In this document: positions 19,141-30,033 of the stretch, piece after piece | How the letters are laid out: each line of letters opens with the position of its first letter | Position numbering within the stretch: the stretch's first letter is position 1 | NCBI GenBank assembly: GCA_016714005.1 | Contig: JADJOA010000007.1 | Span: forward strand, 1 to 64,000 | Length of the DNA: 64,000 nucleotides | DNA from: Bacteroidota bacterium | GTDB taxonomy: Bacteria; Bacteroidota; Bacteroidia; AKYH767-A; OLB10 | Reading direction: 5' to 3' | Program-made: the position numbers and the translations under genes | The notes under the pieces: generated by a model | The model's database searches: none | What the model was told of the DNA's origin: nothing | What the model saw: only the letters and a program-made list of their open reading frames with translations

Positions 19141-21165
19141 TCACTTTTTTTCTTTAATTAATTTTTCCAAAGCAAACATTTCATCACGCAGACGAGCAGC
19201 TTCAATAAAATCTAAATCTTTTGCAGCCGTTTCCATTTTCTTTCTTGTGTTGTTTATTGTTTTTTGCAATTGGTCTTTGCTCATATAACTTACAACCGGA
19301 TCGGCAGCAATGGTAGTTGTTTCGGGTTCGGAATATGCCGCATACTTATCACTACGCGCTTTACTTACTATGGTCTGACCCATAATTTTTTCTTTGCTTC
19401 TAACGATTTGCTGAGGTGTAATATTATTTGCTTCGTTGTACTTTAATTGTTTTTCTCTACGCCTTTCGGTTTCTTCCATAGTCTTTCTCATGCTTTCAGT
19501 AACCTTATCAGCATAAAAAATAACCCTACCGTTTACATTACGTGCAGCGCGTCCTGCCGTTTGTGTAAGTGAGCGATTGCTTCTCAAAAAACCTTCTTTA
19601 TCTGCATCTAAAATAGCAACAAGAGAAACTTCAGGCAAATCCAATCCTTCTCTTAAAAGATTAATACCAATCAGCACATCAAAAACCCCAAGCCTGAAAT
19701 CGCGTAAAATTTCAACTCTGTCTAAAGTTTCTACCTCGCTATGAATATAGCGACACTTAATAGAAAGTTTTGTTAAGTATTTGGCAAGTTCTTCTGCCAT
19801 TCTTTTTGTAAGTGTGGTTACCAGCACACGCTCACTATTTTTAACTGTGTTTGCAATTTCTTCCAATAAATCGTCAACCTGGTTTATGCAGGGTCGCACT
19901 TCAATTGGTGGGTCTAACAATCCTGTTGGGCGTATAACCTGTTCCACAATTACACCTTCACTTTTTTCAATCTCATAATCAGCAGGTGTGGCACTTACGT
20001 ATATCACCTGCTTTTGCATTGTTTCAAACTCTTCAAACTTTAGCGGACGGTTATCCATTGCGGCAGGCAGCCTGAAACCATACTCAACCAAATTTATTTT
20101 GCGAGAGCGGTCGCCACCATACATGGCTCGTAATTGCGGAACCGTTACATGGCTTTCGTCTATCACCATTAAAAAATCATCAGGAAAATAGTCCAGCAAA
20201 CAAAACGGACGCTGGCCGGGTTCTCTTCCATCAAAGTAACGCGAGTAATTTTCAATACCGGAACAATAACCCAACTCACGAATCATTTCCAAATCATAAG
20301 TTGTTCTGTCTTCTAATCTTTTCGCTTCAAGTGGTTTGCCAATCTCTTTAAAATACTCAGATTGCTTAACCATGTCCTCCTGTATTTTCCATATAGCTTT
20401 TAATTGCGATTGCGGATTGGTAACAAATATGTTTGCAGGAAATACCGATACATGCTCGTGAGTTTCCATTCGCTTTCCGCTAACCGGATCAATAGACTCA
20501 ATCTCTTCAATTTCATCACCAAAAAAAGTAAAGCGGTATGCGCTTTCGGCATAAGCAAGGTAAATATCAACTGTATCTCCTTTAACCCGAAAAGTGCCGC
20601 GCTTAAATTCAATTTCGGAGCGTGAGTACAATGAAGTAACAAATTGGTGCAGCAATGCATTACGTGCAATTTTTTGTCCTCGTGAAACACGAACAATGCC
20701 CGAAAGAAAATCATCGGGATTACCCAAGCCATAAATACATGAAACGGATGAAACCACAATAACATCTCGCCTGCCTGAGAGAAGTGAAGATGTTGTGCTC
20801 AATCGCAATTTTTCTATCTCATCATTAATGGCTAAATCTTTTTCAATATAGGTGTTTGTTGTCGGGATAAATGCTTCGGGCTGATAGTAATCGTAATAAG
20901 ACACAAAATACTCTACTGCATTCTCCGGAAAAAATTGTTTGAACTCTCCATATAACTGCGCAGCCAATGTTTTGTTATGGCTTAAAATAAGTGTAGGCTT
21001 TTGAGTTTGCTCAATAACGTTGGCAACGGTAAAGGTTTTGCCGGAACCTGTTACGCCTAAAAGAGTTTGATAACGCTCATTATTGTTTACACCTTCAGTC
21101 AATTGCCTGATTGCTTCGGGCTGATCGCCCGTTGGTTTAAAATCTGAAACTATTTTTAATTGCAC
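19141..21165 (-). CDS. uvrB: Excinuclease ABC subunit B (UvrB)
   Basis: DNA-damage-verifying helicase of nucleotide excision repair. 674 aa, intact. Walker A GVTGSGKT (residues 37-44), the beta-hairpin region YYDYYQPEAFIPTTNTYIEK, DEAD-box-like Walker B MVIDESHVTVPQ, ATPADYE, LREGLDLPEVSLVAILDADK, TQTAGRAARN, and a C-terminal UVR motif (AAKDLDFIEAARLRDEMFAL) that contacts UvrC. It is one of the long genes with no frameshift, a useful contrast to its neighbours. Confidence 0.97.
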   Translation of the reverse strand: MQLKIVSDFKPTGDQPEAIRQLTEGVNNNERYQTLLGVTGSGKTFTVANVIEQTQKPTLILSHNKTLAAQLYGEFKQFFPENAVEYFVSYYDYYQPEAFIPTTNTYIEKDLAINDEIEKLRLSTTSSLLSGRRDVIVVSSVSCIYGLGNPDDFLSGIVRVSRGQKIARNALLHQFVTSLYSRSEIEFKRGTFRVKGDTVDIYLAYAESAYRFTFFGDEIEEIESIDPVSGKRMETHEHVSVFPANIFVTNPQSQLKAIWKIQEDMVKQSEYFKEIGKPLEAKRLEDRTTYDLEMIRELGYCSGIENYSRYFDGREPGQRPFCLLDYFPDDFLMVIDESHVTVPQLRAMYGGDRSRKINLVEYGFRLPAAMDNRPLKFEEFETMQKQVIYVSATPADYEIEKSEGVIVEQVIRPTGLLDPPIEVRPCINQVDDLLEEIANTVKNSERVLVTTLTKRMAEELAKYLTKLSIKCRYIHSEVETLDRVEILRDFRLGVFDVLIGINLLREGLDLPEVSLVAILDADKEGFLRSNRSLTQTAGRAARNVNGRVIFYADKVTESMRKTMEETERRREKQLKYNEANNITPQQIVRSKEKIMGQTIVSKARSDKYAAYSEPETTTIAADPVVSYMSKDQLQKTINNTRKKMETAAKDLDFIEAARLRDEMFALEKLIKEKK

Positions 21166-21232
21166 GCGGTGAAGTTAATGCTTAGTGGTTAATGATTAAT
21201 GCTCTATGATGATTAGCGGTTAAAACATAATT

Positions 21233-21270
21233 TAAAAATAAAAAAGGCAACCTTTTCAGATTGCCTTTTA
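21233..21270 (-). terminator. Intrinsic terminator downstream of tRNA-Pro
   Basis: On the minus strand AAAAGGCAA, a 10-nt loop and TTGCCTTTT form a stem, followed by a T-rich run (TTTTTATTTTTAAA). It lies just 3' of the tRNA. Confidence 0.8.
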
Positions 21271-21279
21271 CTCATTTAG

Positions 21280-21352
21280 TCGGGGTGGCGGGATTCGAAC
21301 CCACGACCTCTTGCACCCATGCAAACGCGCTACCGGGCTGCGCTACACCCCG
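21280..21352 (-). tRNA. tRNA-Pro with anticodon loop one base short
   Basis: The minus strand folds as a tRNA: acceptor CGGGGTG/CACCCCG (C1-G72, as usual in bacterial tRNA-Pro), TA at 8-9, D arm GCGC with GG in the loop, anticodon stem TTTGC/GCAAG, T arm GTGGG-TTCGAAT-CCCGC, discriminator A, no encoded CCA. The anticodon loop reads ATGGGT (plus-strand 21315-21320), six bases instead of seven. Restoring one G gives anticodon GGG; restoring one T gives TGG. Both are proline anticodons. The missing base fits the homopolymer errors seen throughout. Confidence 0.88.
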
Positions 21353-21568
21353 TTTGAGTTATTAGTCAGGATTTAAGCCGAACTAATAACTTTACAAGGA
21401 GCGCTTGCATGTGAGGTTGACATCAACCCCGTTAAATGAGCGTGCGAAAATATTATTTTTTTAGTTTATCCCTAATGTTCCTGGACAATACAAAAAAGCA
21501 TAAACATTTCGTTTTATTAAGGTGTATGCTAAATGCTGTTTCTTTTATCATCTTTGTAAAAAAAGACA

Positions 21569-22105
21569 ATGTATAAATGCTTATCTATTAATTTGCTATT
21601 GACATCGCTGTTAATTTCCTATAGCGGATGCAAAAATAATTCTACCGAAGGCAGTTATGATCAAATAAATCAGGATAAATTAAAAGAGAAACTCGTACGA
21701 GCTAATAAGGAATATTATGCAAACGAAGATGAAGCCATAAATGATTATGTAACACGCCTGGGCTATAACATGCAAAAAACACAAAGAGGTGTGCGCTATT
21801 ATATTTTTAATAAGAAAGAAAATGTACGTGTAAGGGGCAAGCAATTAGTAGAGATAAAATATTCGGCAAAACTACTTGATGGAACACTTTGTTACACATC
21901 AGACAGTACGGGTAATCTTGAATTTGAAATGGGCAAAACAGATTTGCCGGTAGGCTTACAAGAAGGCTTAATGCAAATGAGCAAAGGCGAAAAAGCATTA
22001 CTTATTTCTCCCAGCAATCTTGGTTATGGTTTAACAGGTGATGGTGCTTATATTCCTCCTAATGCAGTATTGGTTTACGAAGTTGAAATAATTGATGTAA
22101 AATAA
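21569..22105 (+). CDS. FKBP-type peptidyl-prolyl isomerase lipoprotein (GldI-like)
   Basis: 178 aa, intact. An N-terminal lipobox (LLISYSGC) predicts a lipidated, envelope-anchored protein. The C-terminal FKBP domain (about residues 85-178) has VEIKYSAKLLDGTL, FEMGKTDLPVGLQEGLMQMSKGEKALLISPS, LGYG and IPPNAVLVYEVEI. The layout resembles the gliding-motility PPIase GldI and related FKBP lipoproteins of Bacteroidota, which assist folding of exported proteins; four T9SS cargo proteins are in this window. A strong terminator follows. Confidence 0.82.
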   Translation: MYKCLSINLLLTSLLISYSGCKNNSTEGSYDQINQDKLKEKLVRANKEYYANEDEAINDYVTRLGYNMQKTQRGVRYYIFNKKENVRVRGKQLVEIKYSAKLLDGTLCYTSDSTGNLEFEMGKTDLPVGLQEGLMQMSKGEKALLISPSNLGYGLTGDGAYIPPNAVLVYEVEIIDVK

Positions 22106-22135
22106 AAATGCCTCAATTGAATGAGGCATTTTTAT
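22104..22135 (+). terminator. Intrinsic terminator after the FKBP gene
   Basis: A perfect 12-bp stem, AAAAATGCCTCA / TGAGGCATTTTT, with a 6-nt loop and T tail. It may also end the convergent T9SS gene. Confidence 0.9.
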
Positions 22136-22160
22136 TTATCAGCTGATGAGTTATCAAATG

Positions 22161-24515
22161 TTATTTCACCACAAACTTTCCTCTTACAACTTCATCACTT
22201 ACATTATTCTTCAATTCAAACAAATACAAACCACTATTCATTTTTTCTTTGGTTAATCTAATAGTGGTTTCTGTTGATGAAAGTGTTTCAACTAATTTTC
22301 CATCAATACCAAAAATATTCAGCATGAATTGTTCATGCTTTTCATTATCAAATTTTAATGATGCAAAATTCTCAAACGGATTAGGAATAACACTTACATT
22401 AAACAAATTGTTTTCTATTTCTGAAATACCAACGGGTATCACATAAACCATTGTGTTAAATGTTTCGTTGGTAATTACCGGTGGGTTAAAATCAAAATAA
22501 ATATCGGCATCGTTTGTAACAAGCGTATTGTTTGGTAAACCTGTTTTTGCTTTAATGTTGTATCTGATAAAGCCATGACTCTCTGGCTCGTTTACATTGC
22601 TATCTGGCAACAAAATATTGTTAAAAGTAAATTTAAGAACACGTGTTGCCACATTCAGTTCGGTGTTCATTGTATGGCTTGCTCCTTTAAGTGTAAACGA
22701 ATTCAAATCTAAATCTGCATCAATCGTATCGCGTACAATTACAGTGAACGCTGTATCGTTACCGGTGTTTTGAAAGCGAATTAAATAGTCTAGCGTATCA
22801 CCCATTAAAGTATAGTGCTGCGCATACACCCCTTCGGGAGTTGCCGCTTTATCATTGGGGTCAAATGCGCATAATACAGTACCATTGGTAACTCCAGATT
22901 GGGTGCTGCATTGAACATTTCCTGAACCATCAATAGCATTAAATACAAGTTTAGATGTATAAGTAGAGCCAACACCGGGCATGTTCATAACAATGTTAGT
23001 GGTTTGAGTGGTAAATGGTAGCAGGTTTGTGATGCTCCAAGCTGCCGTATCGCCATTAATGTAAGTAACAGGCGGTGTAGAATTTCCAAAACTAACATTA
23101 GCCGATTTTACCACATAAACCCATCCATTAAATGTATTGTTACCAAGATTTTTAACTTTTCCATACCAGTAGCCCGAAGAATTACAGCGTGGAGTACCGC
23201 TCCAGTAATCAATATCACAACCATAGTTTCCATAATTTGTGAGTAAACCAAAATTAAAACCACCGGTGGTTGTACTAACAGTTTGAGTGTATTGCGCAGG
23301 GTTGTTTGGTGCAAGGTAATTGTTGTAGCCGGGAACCCATTGTACTGTTTTTGTTCCTGCATTTGTTCCCAGAAAATAATCTCCATTGGAATCCGTAAAT
23401 GCATAAGTACTATCAGGAGTAAGCAACACTTTTTGGTTTGCCATGCCGGGTTCCAAAGCTCCTTGCGTTCCATTGCTGTCGCTATCTAAAAACACTGTTC
23501 CTGTTAAATATAAAGGGGCATTTACAATTTGTATGCATGAGTCAAGAATGTGTGTACCGGCATAAGGTTGGTTTGTGTAAATACGTAAGGAGTAAGTGCC
23601 CAAACGATTAGTAAGATTAGGTATGTTAAATTTAAACACAGCCTTATTGGTATCAATGTATGTGTATTGAGGAGGACCTATTGAATAGGTTGGAGAAGTA
23701 ATCTTAATTATAGAAGAACTATTAACTAATACGTTACTCGGTCTGAAAATTCCTTTATCGCTTGTTACCAAAAAACTTACCGTTTGGCCAAGCCATGCTG
23801 TGTCAGGATTAACACTCGTTAATCCATTATAAACAGGAAAATCGTTTCCGGTACTGTTGGCATTTGCAATAGTTATATTAATTGGATTTGGTGAACCGCT
23901 GTTTAAGAAAAGATAATTGTGACTGTTAGCATTATAAGTTATAGTATAGTTGCCATTCAATAAAGGAACGGAATAATTGCCGGATGCATCGGTACCTACA
24001 GTACGATTACCCGGGTTGGCTGTAACATATATATTCGAAACTCCGGGCTCACCTGCATCTTTAACATTGTTTTGATTGTAGTCTTTATAAATCGTTCCCT
24101 GTGCATATCCATCGGGAGCAATAATGGTAAATGCATTAGGCAGTGTAAGTGTAATGGGTGTGCTAAATCCCGGGCAACAATCATAGTATGTTACACTTAA
24201 CGAATAAATTCCAACGGGTGCATTTATTGGTAATGATACATCTACATCAGCATGTTCGTCATCAGTTACAGTTAGATAGCCGTTAGGCGGCCCTCCACCT
24301 GTAAATAGATTATATGTTGCTGGGCCAGATAGTGTAACATCAACAATTGAATTAGGCGGTGAGCCATTTTGAAACAATGTACCAGAGCCAGTTATGGTTG
24401 ATACAATTGTAGATGAACCTTGAACCATAGCATTAGGAGTCATGCTTACCAATGATTGTGCAACAACCATATTAGTTGCAAAAAACAGAATAATTAAAAT
24501 TGATACTTTTTTCAT
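22161..24515 (-). CDS. Large secreted protein with DUF11-like repeats and T9SS type A sorting domain
   Basis: 784 aa, intact. Signal peptide (SILIILFFATNMVVAQ), then an immunoglobulin-like region starting SLVSMTPNAMVQGS. Two SdrD-B-like modules follow (GTIYKDYNQNNVKDAGEPG; GTVFLDSDSNGTQGALEPG). A conserved module opens with FDPNDKAATPEGV and includes LDYLIRFQNTGNDTAF and DADIYFDFNPPVITNETF. The C-terminal sorting domain has VIPNPFENFASLKF, GIDGKLVETL and SGLYLFEL, ending GKFVVK. T9SS exports such proteins and anchors them or releases them after cleavage. The next gene upstream is a longer paralogue, so this is a tandem duplication. Function probably adhesive or surface; not identifiable further. 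Confidence 0.85.
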   Translation of the reverse strand: MKKVSILIILFFATNMVVAQSLVSMTPNAMVQGSSTIVSTITGSGTLFQNGSPPNSIVDVTLSGPATYNLFTGGGPPNGYLTVTDDEHADVDVSLPINAPVGIYSLSVTYYDCCPGFSTPITLTLPNAFTIIAPDGYAQGTIYKDYNQNNVKDAGEPGVSNIYVTANPGNRTVGTDASGNYSVPLLNGNYTITYNANSHNYLFLNSGSPNPINITIANANSTGNDFPVYNGLTSVNPDTAWLGQTVSFLVTSDKGIFRPSNVLVNSSSIIKITSPTYSIGPPQYTYIDTNKAVFKFNIPNLTNRLGTYSLRIYTNQPYAGTHILDSCIQIVNAPLYLTGTVFLDSDSNGTQGALEPGMANQKVLLTPDSTYAFTDSNGDYFLGTNAGTKTVQWVPGYNNYLAPNNPAQYTQTVSTTTGGFNFGLLTNYGNYGCDIDYWSGTPRCNSSGYWYGKVKNLGNNTFNGWVYVVKSANVSFGNSTPPVTYINGDTAAWSITNLLPFTTQTTNIVMNMPGVGSTYTSKLVFNAIDGSGNVQCSTQSGVTNGTVLCAFDPNDKAATPEGVYAQHYTLMGDTLDYLIRFQNTGNDTAFTVIVRDTIDADLDLNSFTLKGASHTMNTELNVATRVLKFTFNNILLPDSNVNEPESHGFIRYNIKAKTGLPNNTLVTNDADIYFDFNPPVITNETFNTMVYVIPVGISEIENNLFNVSVIPNPFENFASLKFDNEKHEQFMLNIFGIDGKLVETLSSTETTIRLTKEKMNSGLYLFELKNNVSDEVVRGKFVVK

Positions 24516-24545
24516 TGTTAATGTATTTTAGTTTCTAATAATTGG

Positions 24546-27500
24546 TTATTCAATAATAAATTTAAGTGTTTGTTTTTCGCTGCCGGCATTTACAGTTACA
24601 AAATAAATACCTGATGGATATTTATTAGCATCAATACTGAACTCATGTGCACCGGCAAGTAAGGTTTCACTTGCCAAAGTTTCTACCAATCTTCCTGTCA
24701 TATCAAACATTTGAATAGAAACAGTTTTGTCATTTGGCAATTCAAAATAAATTTTTGCAACATCATTTGCAGGGTTAGGAAATACTGATGCACTAAACGT
24801 TGCAATTTCATTTGCATCACCTTCCGCTGCAAGCCTGCAATTTACAATAACATTTTTATTGCTGCTTTGGTTGATGCATGAAGTAACAGTGTTTAATGCA
24901 CTTACGCGGTACTTACCCGCAGCCGTGGCAGTAAACTGGTTTGTTGTAGCACCTCCAATATTTACATTATTGTTTTTCCATTGATAAGTAACATTTGCCT
25001 GTGGGTTTACACTTAATGTAACACTTTGACCTGCACAGAAAGTAAGCGGACCACTGGCATTAACGGTAACATTAGGATTAGGATTAACTCTAACAGGAAT
25101 TACACCTGAAATATTGGTGCACCTATTGGAGTTAGTTACCAAAACACGGTAACTTCCGTTAGTTGATGCAGAGTAATTAAATGCGTTAGCGCCATTGATA
25201 TTGATGTTATTTTTTCTCCACTGATAAGTATTGCCAACCGTGTTGTTTGTTTGAAGTTGCACATTCCCGCCACTGCAAAAAGTAGTGTTACCACTGGCAC
25301 TTATTGGAGCCGTTGGCTGCGATGTGAACACGGTTTTACTTGCCGAACGTTTGGTGCAACCTAAACCGTTTGTTACACTTACTCTATATGTTGCTTGTTG
25401 ACCGGTTGTATATGTTGCGTTGGTGGCATTAGGTATTATTACATTGTTCTTTTCCCACTGATAAACAAATGTCGGGTCTTGTGCCTGAGATGCAAGCACT
25501 ATGTTTTGACCTTTACAAATAGTACTGTTTCCTGTTGGTGTAACAGTGGCTACGCTTAAAGAATCAATATGAACGTAAGCGGTTTTTGTAATGGTTGTGC
25601 TTCCTGTAATATTAGTGGCTGTTAACGTTACATCATAAAATCCTTTCACCATATAAGTAACTGTTGGGTTAGCTAAAGTGGATGTTGAAGGATTGCCTCC
25701 AGGAAACGACCACAGGTAAGATGTGGCAACACCCGATGTAAGGTTTTCAAACGTAATACTCTTTGTGGCACATACTCTGTTATCTACCGAAGTAAACTCG
25801 GCAACAGGTGCCAGGTTTGTTACAAGAGTATTAAAAGTCTCGTTGGTTATAACAGGCGGATTAAAATCAAAATAAATATCGGCATCATTTTCTACCACTG
25901 TCAAATCGGGAACTCCTGCTTTAGGTTTTATGTTGTAAAACTACATAACCATGACTTAAAGGTTCGTTTACATTACTATCTGGTAATAAAATATTGTTGA
26001 ATATAAATTTGGCAACGCGTGTTTCAAGATCCACTTCTGTTTTCATTAAATGGCTTGATGCAATTACATTTAATGTTGCCAAATCAAAGTTTGTGTCAAT
26101 GGTATCGCGTATAAGAACAGTAAATGCAGTATCGTTACCTGTGTTCTGAAAACGCACCAAATATTCAATAGCCTCATTTTTTAAAGTATAGTGTGGCGCA
26201 TCAATACCAACAGGAGTTGCTCCTTTATCGTTAGGGTCCCATGCACAGCTTACCACAAAAGGGCGAGTGAATTCATCGGTATAAACAACATTACCGGCTC
26301 CATCTAAAGAATGCATTGTAGCTTTAACATGTGCAGATTGACCGGCAGATGGCATTAGTAAATATACATACAAATATTGGCTTTGGCATGGTGGAATATT
26401 TGTTAAGTACCATGCAATGGTGTCGTTGCTGATAAACGTAGGAGCTATGCCTGATGAGACGTAGCTAACATTGGCAGATTTGGTTACATATATCCATCCA
26501 TTATAAGGTGTGCTTCCGGTATTTCGGTAATGAACATTCCAAATGTTGCTTACGTTACATCTTCCTGCTCCATAAAGGTTGATTATATCACAGGAATAGT
26601 TTGGGTTGGCTGATTTTAGCCCAAAATTAAATCCACTCGTTGTGATTGCTATGTTTTGCGTGTAAGAAGCAACATTATTTGTCTGTAAAAGAAATCCGCT
26701 TGATGTTACCCATGAAATAGTTTTTGTACCGCTGCTGCTGCCAAATGTATAATTGCCATTGGCATCACTAAAAGCAAAAGTACTATCGGGCATCAGCAGT
26801 ATTTTTTGATTAGCAATTCCTGCTTCGCCAATGTCTTTAATGCCATTGCTATCGGTATCAAAAAATACAGAACCGTTTATATATAGCGGAGCAATAACAA
26901 CATCAAAACATGACGGTAGAATATGTTTTCCTGAATAAGGAGTGGAGGTTGTAACTTCAAGATTATAGGCTCCTAAATATTGAGATCCATTAGGTATTGT
27001 AAATCTTATTTGTGCATGATTGGTATCAATATAATTATATTGAATTGAATTTAAAGTGTAGGCTGTTCCGCTTGATTTTCTTAGCCTTGTAGTAGTTCCT
27101 AAGTTAACATTTGATGGTCTGAAAATTCCTTTATCGGAATAGACATTTAACCAAATGCTTTGCCCGGCCCATCCCGTATCAGGATAAATGGAATTTAAAC
27201 CTTTATAAAGCGGAAAATTATTTCCTGTAGAGTTACCACTTGCAATGGTAAAGTTAATTGGGTTAGATGTTCCTGTGGTTATAAAGTAATAATTAGCGGC
27301 AGAGTTGTTATAAGTTAAAGTGTAACTTCCATTTGTAAGGGGTATGAAAATACTCCATTAACCCCCGAAAGGAAAGTGAGGTTACCGGGATTTATGGTCA
27401 TGCTTACTCCTTGCAATCCCGCTTCGCCTCCATCCTGAATTCCATTCTGATTTGCATCTTCAAAAACAGTTCCCTGCACATAACCATCGGGTGCTAGAAT

Positions 27501-27878
27501 TGTAAATGCATTTGGTAATGAAAGGGTGGTGGTATAAGGCCATGAAACAACGTTAGGATCATAATAAGTAACGACTAAAGAATAAGGACCTAAGGCAGGC
27601 GTTGTGCCAACATTAAAAGGAATATCGGCATGTTCATCATCGGTGGGCCAAATGCTCAATACATCACCATAATAAGTGTTAATACCATTTGAAATATATG
27701 CTTCGGTAATAGAATTGGGTGGTGAGCCATTTTGAAACCAAGTGGAACCAGTTACTGTTGAGGTAATGTAAGAAGAAGCACCCTGTAACAAAGTATTTGG
27801 CGACATGCTTACAAGGGATTGTGCCTTTGCAAAAACACTTACAAAAAGCATAAGAGTAGAAAGTAGTATTTTTTTCAT
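24546..27878 (-). CDS. Longer paralogue: secreted T9SS protein with PKD and Ig-like modules (two frameshifts)
   Basis: The signal peptide and first module (SLVSMSPNTLLQGASS, WFQNGSPPNS) match the gene at 22161-24515. It shares the SdrD-B-like modules and the FDPNDKGATP-type module (here WDPNDKGATPVGID). After DADIYFDFNPPVITNETF it adds a PKD domain (about 25840-25560) and three Ig-like modules with the pattern ...CxGxNVxLxx...YQWxxNNxxIxGA. A C-terminal sorting domain follows (VFPNPANDVAKIYF, MTGRLVETLA, SGIYFVTV). The frame breaks near 27345 (one C missing in CCCC; joined text SYPLTNGSYTLTY) and near 25938 (extra T; joined VVYNIKPKAG). About 1110 aa. Confidence 0.8.
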
Positions 27879-28013
27879 AGTGAAATAATTATAGTAATGA
27901 GGATTAAATTAATAAGGAAGAATTAATTATTGGTAATGCTTAAGGCTAATTTCTAAAGCAAGGTAAAAGTATTAAAGCTGAACCCAAAAAAAGAATAGTT
28001 TTTAAAAATTATT

Positions 28014-30033
28014 TTATAAATGAAAAACCTGAATAAGGTTTTCCCTAATAGGAGCTCCATTTTTTTCTGATATGGAGTCTGCTTTAAGTAAGTCCTTGTA
28101 AAATATTTTTTCTTTTGATGGAGTAGGGGCTCCGGCTTGTTTCATTTGATTAAGTGCTGAATCGGCAAGCATCACTAAAAATGTTTTTTTAAAATCCACC
28201 ATTTTCTCATAAGATGTTTTTGAAACAGACTTTGGGGCAAAATTTTTAAGTGCATCATAAGCTTCGGTAATTTTTCCCTGATTATACTTTAATGCGGATA
28301 AATTTAGTTTGCCTTGTGGAAAATCTTTATTAATACTTAAAGCACGTTTGTAAAAACTTTCAGCCTGTAATAAGTCTCCACCTTTTTCCAATACTACACC
28401 TGCATCAGAAATTACCTGTACATGATAAGGTGCTTCTTGTAAAGCTTTTAAGTAGAAATCCTTTGCAGTTTCGGTTTTATCATTTAAAAAGTAGGCGGAA
28501 GCTTTGTACCAGTTTATAGGCGTGGCGGTGTAACTGATAGGAAAATTTTCTGAATCTATTTTTTGGACATTACTTAACATCAGCTTGTAGGATTTTAGTT
28601 TTTGTGCTGATAGTGTATTGTGCAACAGTAATTCATTTTTTATTCGTTGTGCAAATACAGATGTTGCATAAAAATTAACACCTATCAATAGACATAAAAC
28701 AACTTTAAAATATAGATTAAAATTATTTGTATCAGACTTATTGCGCGAGCTTATGGCTATTATCAAAGCTAGATAAAGCATTAGCATCACTAAGTTAAAC
28801 GGGCGCTCAGTTGTGTAGCTAAACAAACAAAGTAATGCGTAGGAAAGAACTCCTCCTAAACAAATTAAATAAACACCTGTGTTTTGATTTTGCTTACCAA
28901 ATATTTTTGAAAACAAATTTTAAGGCAAAAAGAAAATTGCAATAAAGGAAATAAAAAGACAGTATTCCGTTTTCAGCCCAAAATTGCAAATAGTCATTAT
29001 GTGCCCTGGTAAATTTAATGGTATCTGCCAATAAATATTTGGCTCCTGAGTATCCATATTTTGGAAATAGAATTTTCCAGTTTGATAAACCGGTGCCAGT
29101 AACAGGGCTCTCTTTTATCATCTGCAGGCTATTGCGCCATAAGATTAATCTTTCAAAAGTGCTGTTGTTGTTATTTACACCAAGACCGTCACTTTTTCCT
29201 ATGGTATAAAAATAGAAAAGAGAAATGCGGCTGTTAATGGTTTTGTTTGCAACGCCAATTGTAATAAGCATAAATGACATTGATGCTACCAATAACCAAA
29301 CTTTTTTTTTAGAGGGTGTATATTTTTTAATGATTACAATTAAACCAATTACCATTATACCCACTACAAGAGTAATTAGAACACTTGCACTTTTTAAAAT
29401 TGCAATGAGTAAAACCGAAAATATTATTGCAACTGTAGCCGCTACTTTAAGCCATTTTATCTCTTTTAAAAAACAAAAGCATTAAGCGGTAAGCACAACA
29501 GTAAAAATTCGGCAAGTGTGTTTTTGTTGCAATGGTTTCCAAAAATTGTATAAGTAATGGAAAATTTTCTTTTCTTAAAACAGCATATTGATATTCCGTA
29601 TAAATATTCCATGAGGTGTATGCAATAGTTATGCAAGTTGCAACAAGACTGCCTAAAGCCATATCTTTTAATTCAATTTTCTTATAAACAAGCAATAAGA
29701 GAATGGTAACTAAAAATGATAGTGCTGTGGTAATTTTTAAAACCTCAAAAAGGGCATCTCCGTTATTAATGGATTTAAAATACCCTGCGAATATTGACAG
29801 GGTAAAAATTACCCCACTTAAAAAACTGGTGTTTTAAAGGAAGATAAAATTTCAAAAAAGTTATTTTTTAAGATAAATAAGCAGGCAGACAAACAAATAA
29901 TATTAAACACAGCTAAAAAAAACAGACGAGGGGCAAGATCCATGTCTTCTAGTCTTTGACTATGGGCAAATGCCATAACCACAAAAAAGAAAACAAATAG
30001 CAATGGAAAAAAATGCCGTTTACCCTTTGTCAT
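28014..30033 (-). CDS. O-antigen ligase / Wzy-like membrane protein with C-terminal TPRs (three frameshifts)
   Basis: Pieces 30033-29818, 29695-29447, 29364-28894 and 28916-28014 form one protein of about 670 aa. The N-terminal part is a series of membrane helices. The Wzy_C region contains STFERLILWRNSLQMIKESP, GTGLSNW and TRAHNDYLQFWAENG, typical of O-antigen ligases/polymerases. The last 230 residues hold TPR-like repeats (DFYLKALQEAPYHVQVISDA; SFYKRALSINKDFPQ). Breaks lie near 28910, 29490 and 29815. It overlaps the upstream rdgB gene by 14 nt, so they are likely translationally coupled. The substrate is probably a surface polysaccharide or protein glycan, but no sugar genes adjoin it. 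Confidence 0.7.
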
